Source: an uncultured Marinomonas sp.
Lineage (GTDB): Bacteria > Pseudomonadota > Gammaproteobacteria > Pseudomonadales > Marinomonadaceae
Direction of reading: 5' to 3'
DNA length: 64,000 nucleotides
Assembly: GCA_938009755.1 (NCBI GenBank)
Contig: CALLIL010000009.1
Location: forward strand, 62,001-126,000
Part shown: positions 30,501 through 40,045 of the stretch, piece after piece
Numbering within the stretch: position 1 is the first letter of the stretch
Layout: every line of letters begins with the position of its first letter
Notes under the pieces: generated by a model
Told to the model about the DNA's origin: nothing
Seen by the model: only the letters and a program-made list of their open reading frames with translations
The model's database searches: none
Translations under genes and position numbers: made by a program

Positions 30501-30754
30501 TGGTGAAATCTATGCGGTTTGATCTGATTTTTATGGATTGCCAAATGCCGATTTTAGATGGCTATGAAGCCACAAAACGCATTCGACAATTGATTGATGC
30601 CAAAACACCTGCGGATGTGCCTATTATTGCGTTGAGTGCGAATGCAATGAAAGGAGAAGAAGAGAAATGCTTTGACTCTGGAATGGACGACTATGTCGCA
30701 AAGCCTATTTCTCAAGATAAAGTGGAAGCCGCCTTGGTTAAATGGTTTGCATGA
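27593..30754 (+). CDS. Hybrid sensor histidine kinase: MASE1, CHASE-like, HisKA, HATPase, degenerate receiver, receiver
   Basis: N-terminal multi-TM; H-box FLANMSHEIRTPLNGVIGG; G-box DTGIGVPQ/GGTGLGLAICREIV; C-terminal receiver VLLVEDNLTNQIVAKGLL...DLIFMDCQMPILDGYEATKRIR. Confidence 0.9.
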   Translation: MVQAAKVISITALGYFVLGLIGSELSSFPSDTSVIWPASGLALVAAMLYPKQAFIGVFIGAFMVAYKITMKSPDSFNLVFLLVIATSSALQASVGAYLVRRFIGFPFLFHRIRLVLLFVFLAGFVSTIITAVFCSLALLYWEMISVEEFWLCGLLWWYGDIIGVLVMVPWLAIFFPRYFDSHFEHPRRLLSGFLLVVFVTATLSWGSAYSEHNKQSREFYSNAELLEVLLNNRLKNTADILYSFAGFAQSNETFTIEKHEAFSADISRRDSSILAVTIGFLVSGEDISEFEASMQKNYPDFEFKVRELNDSGKLVKATPRDRHIIASFIAPKERVQNLAGYDIYFQEDRRLALDKAIALNDVYPSEPIMLMRGNRGVLLALPFNHMKTGELFGITTAVIDLDILTNNIINQGVLPNTDLYLVDLDGTDNKPMLITQSESASLSLDAMISRYEAGNFDHAVSFDIEVGAKTWRLFQVSDRYFFKQPWIVQFVFGSSFILTGLFGWFLLIVSSYASAVEDNVRLRTQDLERANEYLKASELEQSKAKEEAEEANRAKSEFLANMSHEIRTPLNGVIGGLSLLKTHPLTLEQYNLANLSQQSAESLLDIINDILDLSKIETGEFELECEAFELRELVEEVTGIFILKAEEKGIVLNSPAVPIVALNVMGDRLRLKQVLVNLMANAVKFTQEGEVSLFLFIEPVNDDEIILHVSIADTGIGVPQDNQEHLFDRFKQADGSTTRRFGGTGLGLAICREIVVSMQGQIGLTSEEGAGSTFWFNLPLTLATEPVPVDTLSYKTQATVIYQNKTGRDYLSALLDTLGVEHNVCSSVSEALLHDTWYEPFVFVDAYALGVASSEDLLAFENVCEQKAMKQILLHDRTNTKFDVSAYETSIIKPIFHRALVEALERVKPGGADVIDEHVIENTTEYRLSFDAKVLLVEDNLTNQIVAKGLLNLYGVDVSVAENGQEAIEMVKSMRFDLIFMDCQMPILDGYEATKRIRQLIDAKTPADVPIIALSANAMKGEEEKCFDSGMDDYVAKPISQDKVEAALVKWFA

Positions 30755-30835
30755 TATCTTGATTTAGTGCCCTCAAATGCATGACGTTTTTTCGTTCATT
30801 GCCTTTCACGTTTCCCCTGATCTTTTAAGTATTTA

Positions 30836-30870
30836 GTTTCATTTGAGTGATTCTGTTATTCAAATGAAAC
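30836..30870. promoter_or_regulatory. Inverted repeat upstream of ugpB, candidate regulator operator
   Basis: GTTTCATTTGA-N13-TCAAATGAAAC perfect 11-bp arms. Confidence 0.55.
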
Positions 30871-30964
30871 CATTCCATCATCAAAATGAAATATTTCTTC
30901 TTTATTGTCGTGTTTTCTGAATAAACAATTTTTAGTTCATAACGCTCTTTCTGAATAACGACTG

Positions 30965-32284
30965 ATGGTGAGGAATGTGGAAATGCAAAATCTTAAAATA
31001 GCGTCAATGGTTGTCGGTATGTCTCTTGCGAGTTCTGGGTTTGCCGCAACAGAAGTAGAATGGTGGCATGCAATGGGCGGTGCAAACGGTGAGAAAATCA
31101 ATGAGATCGCGAAAGGTTTCAATGATTCTCAAGACGCCTATGTGGTTAAGCCTGTTTTTAAAGGCAACTACACAGAAACAATGACCTCAGCGATTGCAGC
31201 GTTTCGAGCAAAACAGCAGCCAGCGATTGTTCAAGTATTTGAAGTGGGTACTGCCAGCATGATGGCAGCAAAAGGCGCGATTTATCCTGTACATCAACTG
31301 ATGCGTGAATCGGGTCAGCCGTTTGATGAAAGTGCTTATTTGAGTGCGGTAACAGGCTACTACACGAGCAGTGAAGGCAAGATGCTTTCTATGCCTTTTA
31401 ACAGCTCAACGCCAGTTCTGTATTACAACAAAGATTTGTTTGAAAAAGCGGGTATTACACAAGCGCCAAAAACGTGGCAAGAAGTGGAAACAACCGCGAA
31501 GAAACTGCAATCATCGGGTGTCAGTTGTGGTTTCACAACGGCTTGGCAGTCTTGGGTTCAATTAGAAAACATGAGCGCACGCCACAATGTTCCATTTGCG
31601 ACCCTTGATAATGGCTTTGGCGGCTTAAAAACAGAATTGGCCTTTAACGGTGACCTGCAAGTTGCACATGTTAAGAAAATGGGTGAATGGCAGCAGAATG
31701 GTATTTTCAGCTACTCTGGCCGTACTAACGATGGCGCAGCAAAATTCTACAGCCAAGAATGCGCCATGTTTACCGAGTCGTCTGCAGGCTACGCGGGTAT
31801 CAAGCGTAATGCGACATTCGATTTCGGTGTGACAGAGCTTCCTTATTGGGAAGGTAAGGTAAAGCAGCCTTCTAATACCATTATTGGTGGCGCGTCTTTG
31901 TGGGTGCTTCAAGGTCACTCAAAAGAAGAATACAAAGGCGTTGCGTCTTTCCTAACGTACTTGTCTCGTGCGTCTGTTCAAGCGGACTGGCACCAGTTCT
32001 CTGGTTATTTGCCAATCACAACAGCGGCTTATGATTTAACCAAAGGTCAAGGTTTCTATGCTGCGAATCCTGGTACAGAAACTGCGGTTGTACAAATGAC
32101 AACTGGCACGCCAACGGCCAACACCAAAGGCTTACGCTTAGGTAACTTTGTTCAGATTCGTGGTGTGATCGATGAAGCGCTAGAATCTGTTTGGAGTGGC
32201 GATGTTGACGCGCAAACCGCTCTTAATACAGCAGTAAAACGTGGTAACGCTTTGCTTCGTAAGTTCGAAAAAGCCAACGATTAA
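30965..32284 (+). CDS. ugpB: sn-glycerol-3-phosphate ABC transporter substrate-binding protein (start may be ATG 30983)
   Basis: Signal peptide; VEWWHAMGGANGEKINEIAKGFNDSQDAYVVKPVFKGNYTETMTSAIAAFRAKQQPAIVQVFEVGTASMM. Confidence 0.94.
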   Translation: MVRNVEMQNLKIASMVVGMSLASSGFAATEVEWWHAMGGANGEKINEIAKGFNDSQDAYVVKPVFKGNYTETMTSAIAAFRAKQQPAIVQVFEVGTASMMAAKGAIYPVHQLMRESGQPFDESAYLSAVTGYYTSSEGKMLSMPFNSSTPVLYYNKDLFEKAGITQAPKTWQEVETTAKKLQSSGVSCGFTTAWQSWVQLENMSARHNVPFATLDNGFGGLKTELAFNGDLQVAHVKKMGEWQQNGIFSYSGRTNDGAAKFYSQECAMFTESSAGYAGIKRNATFDFGVTELPYWEGKVKQPSNTIIGGASLWVLQGHSKEEYKGVASFLTYLSRASVQADWHQFSGYLPITTAAYDLTKGQGFYAANPGTETAVVQMTTGTPTANTKGLRLGNFVQIRGVIDEALESVWSGDVDAQTALNTAVKRGNALLRKFEKAND

Positions 32285-32301
32285 TCTTTTGATTGTGCAA
32301 T

Positions 32302-32345
32302 AGAGCGTCTTCATAGCGATGTGAAGACGCTCTTCGTTTTTGTTT
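32302..32345 (+). terminator. Terminator/attenuator between ugpB and ugpA
   Basis: AGAGCGTCTTCA-8nt-TGAAGACGCTCT perfect 12-bp stem followed by TCGTTTTTGTTTTTTC. Confidence 0.85.
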
Positions 32346-32369
32346 TTTCTTCTTTTAGGTGCAAGCGTT

Positions 32370-33248
32370 ATGACGGTTACCTTTCCTCAAAAAGGCCTGC
32401 CTTGGCTGTTACTTTTACCTCAATTATTAGTAACGGCGGTATTTTTCCTTTGGCCTGCGGAGCAAGCTTTGGAACAAGCGTTTTATCAAGAAGACGCCTT
32501 TGGCTTGAGTCGTGAATTTGTTGGTTTAGATAATTTCCTAGATTTGTTTACAGACCCTTTGTATTACCAGTCTATGTTGACAACCTTAGTGTTCAGCTTT
32601 TCCGTGGCCATTTTCGGTATGTCTATCGCGTTATTATTGGCGGTTATGGCGGACCGTGTTATTCGAGGCAAACTGACCTACCAAACATTGTTGATTTGGC
32701 CATACGCTGTCGCGCCAGCATTGGCTGGGGTTTTGTGGTGGATTTTATTTGATCCGAGTATGGGGCCAATTGCGCTCTGGCTCGAATCTATGGGACTGGA
32801 TTGGGATCATTATCTTAATGGTGGTCAGGCGATGATTTTGGTTGTGATTGCCGCCACATGGAAACAAATTAGCTACAACTTCTTATTCTTTTTGGCTGGT
32901 TTACAAGCTGTACCGCGCTCTTTGATTGAAGCGGCAGCGATTGATGGCGCTGGGCCATTTAAGCGCTTTTGGACTATTGTGTTCCCGCTTCTTTCTCCAA
33001 CGACGTTTTTCTTATTAGTGATTAATCTTGTGTACGCTTTTTTCGATACCTTTGGTGTGATCGATGCGACGACGAAAGGCGGGCCGGGACAAAGTACTAA
33101 CATATTGGTTTACAAGGTATTTGAAGACGGTTTTGTCGGTTTGGATTTGGGAAGTTCCGCTGCTCAATCGGTTGTTTTGATGGCGATTGTCGGCGTGATG
33201 ACCGTGATTCAGTTCCGTTTTATTGAGCGTAAGGTGCAGTACTCATGA
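32370..33248 (+). CDS. ugpA: Glycerol-3-phosphate ABC transporter permease
   Basis: [32 protein letters not shown] loop; between ugpB and ugpE. Confidence 0.93.
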   Translation: MTVTFPQKGLPWLLLLPQLLVTAVFFLWPAEQALEQAFYQEDAFGLSREFVGLDNFLDLFTDPLYYQSMLTTLVFSFSVAIFGMSIALLLAVMADRVIRGKLTYQTLLIWPYAVAPALAGVLWWILFDPSMGPIALWLESMGLDWDHYLNGGQAMILVVIAATWKQISYNFLFFLAGLQAVPRSLIEAAAIDGAGPFKRFWTIVFPLLSPTTFFLLVINLVYAFFDTFGVIDATTKGGPGQSTNILVYKVFEDGFVGLDLGSSAAQSVVLMAIVGVMTVIQFRFIERKVQYS

Positions 33249-34093
33249 TAGAAAATCGACCTTGGCTGACCTTTGTTGGTCACGCAACATTATGGCTTGG
33301 TGTTGCTTTGGTGGCGTTACCTGTTTGGATGGCGTTGGTGGCGTCGACTCATCCTGCGTCGGCGTTTGGTGTGGGTCATATTCCTTTGTGGTTTGGTGAC
33401 GCAGGTGTGGAAACGTGGAAGTCTGTTTTACTGGAAGAGGCGGGTAACGGCATTGAATCCTCTGTTACCTTTATGATGCTGAATTCCTTGGTAATGGCGC
33501 TGGGTATTACGTTTGGCAAAATCGCTATTTCCTTGTTGTCTGCTTATGCGATTGTGTTTTTTCGATTTCCATTCCGTAATTTCTGTTTTTGGATCATCTT
33601 CATGACATTGATGCTACCAGTGGAAGTACGCATCGTGCCGACTTATGAAGTGGTGGCGAACCTTGGTTTGTTAAACAGTTTTACGGGATTGACGTTGCCT
33701 TTGATTGCCAGTGCGACGGCGACTTTTTTGTTTCGTCAGTGCTTTTTGAGCATCCCAAGTGAACTAGTAGAAGCGGCCCGCATTGATGGCGCAGGACCGT
33801 TTCGCTTCTTTTTCGATATTTTATTGCCGTTGACTCGAACCAATATCGCGGCTTTGTTTGTGATCTTGTTTATCTATGGTTGGAATCAGTATTTATGGCC
33901 TTTGATCATCACTACGGACAATGCTTATTACACCTTGGTGATGAGTATAAAGCGCATGTTGTCTGTAACCGATGGCGACATTGAGTGGAATCGAATTATG
34001 GCGACCACTTTATTGGCGATGTTGCCGCCTGTGGCAGTGGTGATTGGTATGCAGAAGTTGTTTGTTAAAGGCTTAGTAGACGCGGAGAAATAG
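33245..34093 (+). CDS. ugpE: Glycerol-3-phosphate ABC transporter permease
   Basis: [44 protein letters not shown]. Confidence 0.93.
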   Translation: MIENRPWLTFVGHATLWLGVALVALPVWMALVASTHPASAFGVGHIPLWFGDAGVETWKSVLLEEAGNGIESSVTFMMLNSLVMALGITFGKIAISLLSAYAIVFFRFPFRNFCFWIIFMTLMLPVEVRIVPTYEVVANLGLLNSFTGLTLPLIASATATFLFRQCFLSIPSELVEAARIDGAGPFRFFFDILLPLTRTNIAALFVILFIYGWNQYLWPLIITTDNAYYTLVMSIKRMLSVTDGDIEWNRIMATTLLAMLPPVAVVIGMQKLFVKGLVDAEK

Positions 34094-34095
34094 TA

Positions 34096-35163
34096 ATGAC
34101 GGATGTGATTTTAGAAAACGTCGGTAAAACCTATCCAAATGGGTATCACGCGATACCGAGTGTGGATTTGTCGATTGAAGAAGGTGAGTTTATTGTTTTG
34201 GTTGGCCCTTCTGGTTGTGGTAAATCGACTTTGTTACGCATGGTGGCGGGTTTAGAAAGTATCACGCAAGGCGAGTTGCGCATTCGTGATGAGCGTATGA
34301 ATGACAAAGAACCTGCCGAGCGAGACATCGCCATGGTGTTCCAAAATTACGCCTTGTATCCGCACATGACGGTTTACAATAACATGGCGTATGGTTTGAA
34401 AAATCGCGGTGTGGGGAAAACTGACATCGAAGAAAAAGTCAGCAATGTTGCTGACATGCTTGGATTGACGGAATTGTTGCAACGTAAACCAGGCCAATTG
34501 TCTGGCGGGCAGCGTCAGCGCGTAGCAATGGGGCGCGCTATGGTTCGAGACCCGAAAGTGTTTTTATTCGATGAACCTTTGTCGAATTTGGACGCGAAAT
34601 TACGAGTGCAAATGCGCATTGAGATTCGTCAATTACAACGTAAATTAGGTACGACAACGCTTTATGTGACACACGATCAAGTGGAGGCCATGACGTTGGC
34701 TGACCGTTTGGTGGTGTTAAATAAAGGCAAAGCAGAGCAAATCGGAACACCGATGGATTTGTATGATAAGCCAGCAACACCGTTTGTCGCTTCGTTCATA
34801 GGGTCGCCTTCGATGAATTTATTGCCTGCAAACTTAGTCGAACAAGGTATTAAACTATCGGAAACGTTGATTCTCCCTTTGTCTCATGCACATCGTGGTG
34901 GTGTGGTGTGGGGCATTCGCCCTGAGCACTTAGAAGTATCAGATGAACAAAATGCGGATTTCGCTTTGCGAGTGCAAGCTGTCGAGTCTCTTGGTGCGGA
35001 AACCTTGATACATGGTGCGCTAGAAGATCAATCTGGTAGAATCACGTCTCTGGTTATTCGGCTTTCAGGACCTCATTTGCCTGAAATTGACAGTTTAATA
35101 TGGCTGATCGCGCCAACAAAACACTGGCATGTTTTTGATGCTATTACTCAACAACGATTATGA
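34096..35163 (+). CDS. ugpC: ABC transporter ATP-binding protein
   Basis: VGPSGCGKSTLLRMVAG, LSGGQRQRVAMGRAMVRDPKVFLFDEPLSNLDAKLR. Confidence 0.95.
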   Translation: MTDVILENVGKTYPNGYHAIPSVDLSIEEGEFIVLVGPSGCGKSTLLRMVAGLESITQGELRIRDERMNDKEPAERDIAMVFQNYALYPHMTVYNNMAYGLKNRGVGKTDIEEKVSNVADMLGLTELLQRKPGQLSGGQRQRVAMGRAMVRDPKVFLFDEPLSNLDAKLRVQMRIEIRQLQRKLGTTTLYVTHDQVEAMTLADRLVVLNKGKAEQIGTPMDLYDKPATPFVASFIGSPSMNLLPANLVEQGIKLSETLILPLSHAHRGGVVWGIRPEHLEVSDEQNADFALRVQAVESLGAETLIHGALEDQSGRITSLVIRLSGPHLPEIDSLIWLIAPTKHWHVFDAITQQRL

Positions 35164-35170
35164 GAAAATT

Positions 35171-35932
35171 ATGACAAACAGTGCAATTTCAAATGACAAG
35201 GTGTTAAACACAAAAGTAATGGGACACCGTGGCGCTGCTTTGCTTGCGCCAGAGAACACCTTGGCGTCGATTCGTGCCGCCGCAGAGGCGGGTGCGACTT
35301 GGGTTGAAATTGATGTGTATTTGATCGCCGAAGGTGGTTTGGTTATTTTTCATGATGACACTTTGGAACGTTGTACAAATGGTTTTGGTGTGACGCGAGA
35401 AGCGACACCAAATGATGTAGCGAAATTGGACGCAGGCTCGGCTTTTTCTTCTCAATTTGCAGGAGAGAGTGTGCCTACTTTATTAGAGGCATTAGAGTGT
35501 ATTCAGTTTCTAGGTTTAGGGTTAAATCTAGAAATAAAGCATGATGGGGCAGATGTTGAGAATATTGTGCCCACTGTGATGGCCATGTTACGAGATCATT
35601 GGCAGGATAATGATAAATTGATCATTTCCAGTTTTAATCATAACGCTATGTTGTTGTGTTATGAGATTGGTGATGATCGTCACTTAGCGCAATTGTACGA
35701 AGCCATCCCGTCTGATTGGCAGGTGCAGTTAGAAGCCATACAAGCTTATAGCTTAAATTGTGACTATTCTTTGTTAACCGAAACTCATGCCCGTGCTATT
35801 AAAGCAGCGGGTTATAAGCTGCTTTGCTATACAGTGAATGACCCTGAAAGTGTGACAGAGTATTGGGATTGGGGTATGGACACTGTTATTACCGACGACC
35901 CAACAAAGTTTGCTTTTTTATTAGCGCCTTAA
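35171..35932 (+). CDS. ugpQ: Glycerophosphodiester phosphodiesterase
   Basis: MGHRGAALLAPENTLASIRAAAEAGATWVEIDVYLIAEGGLVIFHDDTLERCTNG. Confidence 0.95.
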   Translation: MTNSAISNDKVLNTKVMGHRGAALLAPENTLASIRAAAEAGATWVEIDVYLIAEGGLVIFHDDTLERCTNGFGVTREATPNDVAKLDAGSAFSSQFAGESVPTLLEALECIQFLGLGLNLEIKHDGADVENIVPTVMAMLRDHWQDNDKLIISSFNHNAMLLCYEIGDDRHLAQLYEAIPSDWQVQLEAIQAYSLNCDYSLLTETHARAIKAAGYKLLCYTVNDPESVTEYWDWGMDTVITDDPTKFAFLLAP

Positions 35933-35954
35933 CAAATAGAGAGAAGATGACTTC

Positions 35955-36713
35955 GTGAGTGTAAACGAACGGCAGAATCAAATTTTAAATTGGGTTCAAC
36001 AAGAAGACGTCTTACTAGTAGAAGAGATGGTGACGCGTTTCAATGTGTCATCACAGACCATACGAAAAGACATTAATCAATTGGCTGAACGGCATTTGGT
36101 ACGTCGAACTCATGGTGGTATTGCGCCAGTGTCCAGTATGGAAAACCTGCCGTTTGATCATCGACAGTTCTTGAATAGCGAAGCGAAAAGCGCCATTGCG
36201 CAGAAAGTTTCTGAGTTTATTCCGGATGGCGCATCGGTGTTTTTGGGGATTGGCACCACCGTCGAATACGTTGCTAAAGCATTGGTGTCTCATCGACACT
36301 TGCAAGTCTTTACGAATAACCTAACTGTGGCCGCGATTCTCGGTAATTGCCCTCATATTCAAGTGAGAGTCTTGGCAGGAAAATTACGTCATCAGCATCA
36401 TGATTTGGTGGGTGAAGATACCTTGTCTGGCTTGAGACAATATTACTTTGATTACGGCATATTAGGTTGTGGTGGCGTGGATGAAACCCAAGGCATTTTG
36501 GATTTTGACCCTGAAGAAGCTGCGGTTAGTCGAGTATTGGTCGAGCAAAGTCGGCACAGTGTTTTGGTGGCAGATCAACACAAATGGGGACGCAAAGCCA
36601 TGGCGCGTGTTCACCCATTTTCAGCAATACAGCACTTTTTTAGTGACCTTCTTAATGAAGAGCAAGCAAGCTTACTTGCCGCGAAAGGCGTGAAAGTACA
36701 ACTTTGTTCATAG
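35955..36713 (+). CDS. DeoR/GlpR-family transcriptional regulator
   Basis: N-terminal HTH (EMVTRFNVSSQTIRKDINQLAERHLVRRTHGGI) and DeoR C-terminal sensor domain; GTG start. Confidence 0.92.
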   Translation: MSVNERQNQILNWVQQEDVLLVEEMVTRFNVSSQTIRKDINQLAERHLVRRTHGGIAPVSSMENLPFDHRQFLNSEAKSAIAQKVSEFIPDGASVFLGIGTTVEYVAKALVSHRHLQVFTNNLTVAAILGNCPHIQVRVLAGKLRHQHHDLVGEDTLSGLRQYYFDYGILGCGGVDETQGILDFDPEEAAVSRVLVEQSRHSVLVADQHKWGRKAMARVHPFSAIQHFFSDLLNEEQASLLAAKGVKVQLCS

Positions 36714-36714
36714 G

Positions 36715-37533
36715 ATGAATATGGCTATTTCTGCACTGTCTGATATCGCAATACACCATTGTAACAATTTAGCGTTCATTCTAACCGATTTCGACGATAC
36801 GTTGACTTGGGAAGGCCAGTTGCCCGTGGTAACACTGGAAGCGATGGCAAAACTGGAGGCTAATGGCATTAAGGTTATCCCTGTAACGGGCGGTTGTGCT
36901 GGCTGGTCTGACATGATCGCCAGAGCCTTGCCTGTTGATGGTGTCATTACCGAAGGGGGCGCGTGTTTTATTGGTAAAACGCCAGAGAAACATTTGTCTT
37001 ATTCGTTTTGGCGAGAAGAAGCTATCATGCGTGCTGAGCAAGCGCGTTTGCGTGAATTGATAGAAAACCTTCTAAAAGATTTTCCTAAGTTGCGATTAGC
37101 TAGAGACCAAGCGTATCGACTCACTGATGTGGCGATTGATTACGCTCAAGATATTCAGCCAGCGGCAACACAAGAAAAAGACGCTTGCTTAGAAAAGTTG
37201 GTGGCTCTTGGTCTCAATGCAAAAGCCAGCTCGATACACATTAATGTGTGCTCAGATGGCTACGATAAGTTTTCTATGGCGCAGCGTGTCTTGGCTCAAG
37301 AATATGGTTTGAGTGAAGCAGAGCAGCGGGCGAAAGTTCTGTATGTTGGCGATGCGCCCAATGATGAAAGTATGTTTGCGCGTTTTCCTTTGAGTGTCGG
37401 TGTCTCGAATATCGAAAAGCACATTTCAGTAATGACACATCTTCCACGTTATCAAACCACTCAGCCGGGTGGTTTGGGGTTTGCAGAATTGGCGGATTTT
37501 ATCTTGTCTGTGCGTCAGTCTAAAAAAGATTGA
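36715..37533 (+). CDS. HAD-superfamily (IIB-like) hydrolase
   Basis: LTDFDDTLTWEGQLPVVTLEAMAKLEANGIKVIPVTGGCAGW; VLYVGDAPNDESMFARF. Confidence 0.85.
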   Translation: MNMAISALSDIAIHHCNNLAFILTDFDDTLTWEGQLPVVTLEAMAKLEANGIKVIPVTGGCAGWSDMIARALPVDGVITEGGACFIGKTPEKHLSYSFWREEAIMRAEQARLRELIENLLKDFPKLRLARDQAYRLTDVAIDYAQDIQPAATQEKDACLEKLVALGLNAKASSIHINVCSDGYDKFSMAQRVLAQEYGLSEAEQRAKVLYVGDAPNDESMFARFPLSVGVSNIEKHISVMTHLPRYQTTQPGGLGFAELADFILSVRQSKKD

Positions 37534-37637
37534 AACCTGCTAAAACGAACTAACATAGTGGCATTGTGTCGCAAGAATGTGTCATTGGATTGCATTCCGC
37601 TTCTGCTTTACACTTATCGAATATCGTCTGTCTTTTT

Positions 37638-38846
37638 ATGAGGTTTTATATAGTGGACTCTTCGCGCATTTTTCGTCGTTTGACGATGCCAGATTTGGTT
37701 CGTGTTCATCGTTATCAAAGCCTGCCTGAACAAGGCCCTAAAGTGCTATTTTTTAGCGGTGGTTCGGCACTGAATAAAATCAGTCGAGTCTTTAAAGAAT
37801 ATTCCCATCACTCTATTCATTTGGTTACGCCTTTTGACTCTGGCGGCAGTTCCGCCCGTTTGCGTGCTGAGTTTGATATTCCTGCCGTGGGCGATTTGCG
37901 AAGCCGTTTAATGGCGTTGGCAGATGAAACCGTTTTGGGACAGCCAGAAGTGTACACATTGTTTACGCATCGTCTGAGCCAACACGACACGCCAGAGCAG
38001 CTTGCTGCACAATTAGAGCAGCTGGTTAGCGGTGTGCACCCTTTGATTGAATGTGTTCCTAACCCGATGAAAGCGTTGATCAAAACTCAGTTGGCCGTGA
38101 CACAAACACGCATTGGCGTTGATTTTGATTTACGAGGGGCAAGTATTGGTAATCTTATTATTGCTGGTGGTTATTTAAATAATCTGCAACAATTAGACTT
38201 AATTGTATTTCTATTTTCCCGATTGGTGAAAACCTTGGGGGATGTGAAGACAACCATAGATACGAGTTTACATTTAGGTGTTGAGTTAGAAGATGGAAAT
38301 ATTGTCTTAGGACAGCATAATATTACAGGGAAAGAAACAGGCAGTTTATCTAGTCCGATTAAACGTATGTGGTTAAATAAAGGGTTGCGAAAAGTCGCTC
38401 CTATTAACCAACACATCGCAGACGATCGTAAAGATGCGATCGAGAGTGCGGATTTAATTTGTTACCCTCCCGGTAGTTTTTATAGCAGTTTATTAGCCAA
38501 TTTGATGCCAGAAGGCGTCGGTCGATCTATTTGTCAAAACTCAAACCCGAAAGTTTATTTGCCTAATTTAGGTGTGGATCCTGAACAGTTAGGCTTGTCA
38601 TTAATGGAAAGAGTGCGCCGTTTAATAAACGCAGTGACAGATGACATTTCAATAAATAACGAAATGAGGGAATATTTTCCTGCATTAGACTATTTGTTGC
38701 TAGATGACTCTTATGACTATGGCGATGTAGATATTGAAGCGTTGCAGGCATTAAATGTGTCTTTGATTAAAACGCCATTGATTGGAAATAAACCTGATAA
38801 ATACGATGAGCGACTCGTCACACAGGCTTTGCTGTCCTTTGTGTAA
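37638..38846 (+). CDS. CofD-like protein resembling the GAK-system CofD-related family
   Basis: VLFFSGGSALNKISRVFKEYSHHSIHLVTPFDSGGSSARLRAEFDIPAVGDLRSRLMAL; RGASIGNLIIAGGYL; CYPPGSFYSSLLANLMPEGVGRSI. Confidence 0.78.
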   Translation: MRFYIVDSSRIFRRLTMPDLVRVHRYQSLPEQGPKVLFFSGGSALNKISRVFKEYSHHSIHLVTPFDSGGSSARLRAEFDIPAVGDLRSRLMALADETVLGQPEVYTLFTHRLSQHDTPEQLAAQLEQLVSGVHPLIECVPNPMKALIKTQLAVTQTRIGVDFDLRGASIGNLIIAGGYLNNLQQLDLIVFLFSRLVKTLGDVKTTIDTSLHLGVELEDGNIVLGQHNITGKETGSLSSPIKRMWLNKGLRKVAPINQHIADDRKDAIESADLICYPPGSFYSSLLANLMPEGVGRSICQNSNPKVYLPNLGVDPEQLGLSLMERVRRLINAVTDDISINNEMREYFPALDYLLLDDSYDYGDVDIEALQALNVSLIKTPLIGNKPDKYDERLVTQALLSFV

Positions 38847-39028
38847 GTTGCGCACGGTACAATTATTCTTTTCTCTGAGTCAGCGCAAATATCCGAGCAT
38901 GTGCTATATTTTTCAAGTAGCGTAAATGACATAAAATTTTACGTGAAATAACACGTTAGTGCTTTTAAGAAATACTATTTAAATGTCATAGTGATGAACG
39001 GTGACGTTTTACTGAAAAGAGAAAAGTG

Positions 39029-40045
39029 ATGAGTACACGAGTACTAATTTGCGACGATTCGAAGCTCGCTAGGACACAGTTATCAAGAGTGTTACCAATG
39101 GACTGGGATGTGGACGTTCAGTTTGCAGAAAATGGCCAAGAAGCGCTGGACGCTATTTCGAATTCTCAATTCGATCTATTATTTTTAGATCTAAACATGC
39201 CTGTTAAGGATGGCTACCAAACATTGGAAGCGCTGGCGTCATTTGAAGACGCGCCTGCGGTGATTGTGGTGTCTGGAGACGTTCAGCCAAAAGCCATTGA
39301 GCGTGTCAAAGCAATGGGCGCAATGGAGTTTCATAAAAAACCAGCCGCAGAAGAGGATTTGCGTGAGCTTTTGGTTTCTTTGGGGCTTTTCACTGAAGGT
39401 GAAAGCCCGAACCGTCCTGTTCTTGAAAAAGTGACCGCCGCTGAGCAATTTACCTTAAATGAATGTTTGCAAGAAGTGGCCAATGTCGCCATGGGGCAAG
39501 CAGCCAGTGCGTTGGCCAACATGATGAACGTTTTTATCAAATTGCCTGTTCCAAAAGTAAATATTCTAGAAGTGAGTGAGCTGCACATGGCGCTCGATTA
39601 CAGTGTGCGTGACGACACATGCTCTTTGGTTTCCCAAGGTTTTGTAGGTTCAGGTATTGCGTTCGAGGCTTTGTCTGTTTTTAGTGATTCTAGCTTTCCT
39701 GATATGGCAAAACTATTGGGGATAGAAGGAAATATTACCAGATCCTTAGAAACAGAGCTTTTGATGGATGTGTCATCTGTGCTGGTTGGCCCTTTTATGA
39801 CGGCAATTGGGAAGCAGATCAACATCGATTTTAGTCACAGTCATCCCGTGCTACTTGGTCAGCATGTGAAAATTGCAGACTTAATCAACGCCAAGAAGTC
39901 CACATGGAAGCGTACGTTGGCGGTGGAAATTATATACGAAGTGGAAAACTATCAAGTGAATTGCGATCTGATGCTGTTGTTTACAGAAGATTCTATTTCA
40001 ACACTTGAAAATCTATTGTCGTTTTTGGTTGAGGAAGACGAATGA
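39029..40045 (+). CDS. Response regulator with C-terminal CheC/CheX-like domain
   Basis: Receiver VLICDDSKLARTQLSRVLP...DLLFLDLNMPVKDGYQTL, then CheC-like region (LQEVANVAMGQAASALANMMN...LETELLMDVSSVLVGPFMTAIGKQ). Confidence 0.83.
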   Translation: MSTRVLICDDSKLARTQLSRVLPMDWDVDVQFAENGQEALDAISNSQFDLLFLDLNMPVKDGYQTLEALASFEDAPAVIVVSGDVQPKAIERVKAMGAMEFHKKPAAEEDLRELLVSLGLFTEGESPNRPVLEKVTAAEQFTLNECLQEVANVAMGQAASALANMMNVFIKLPVPKVNILEVSELHMALDYSVRDDTCSLVSQGFVGSGIAFEALSVFSDSSFPDMAKLLGIEGNITRSLETELLMDVSSVLVGPFMTAIGKQINIDFSHSHPVLLGQHVKIADLINAKKSTWKRTLAVEIIYEVENYQVNCDLMLLFTEDSISTLENLLSFLVEEDE

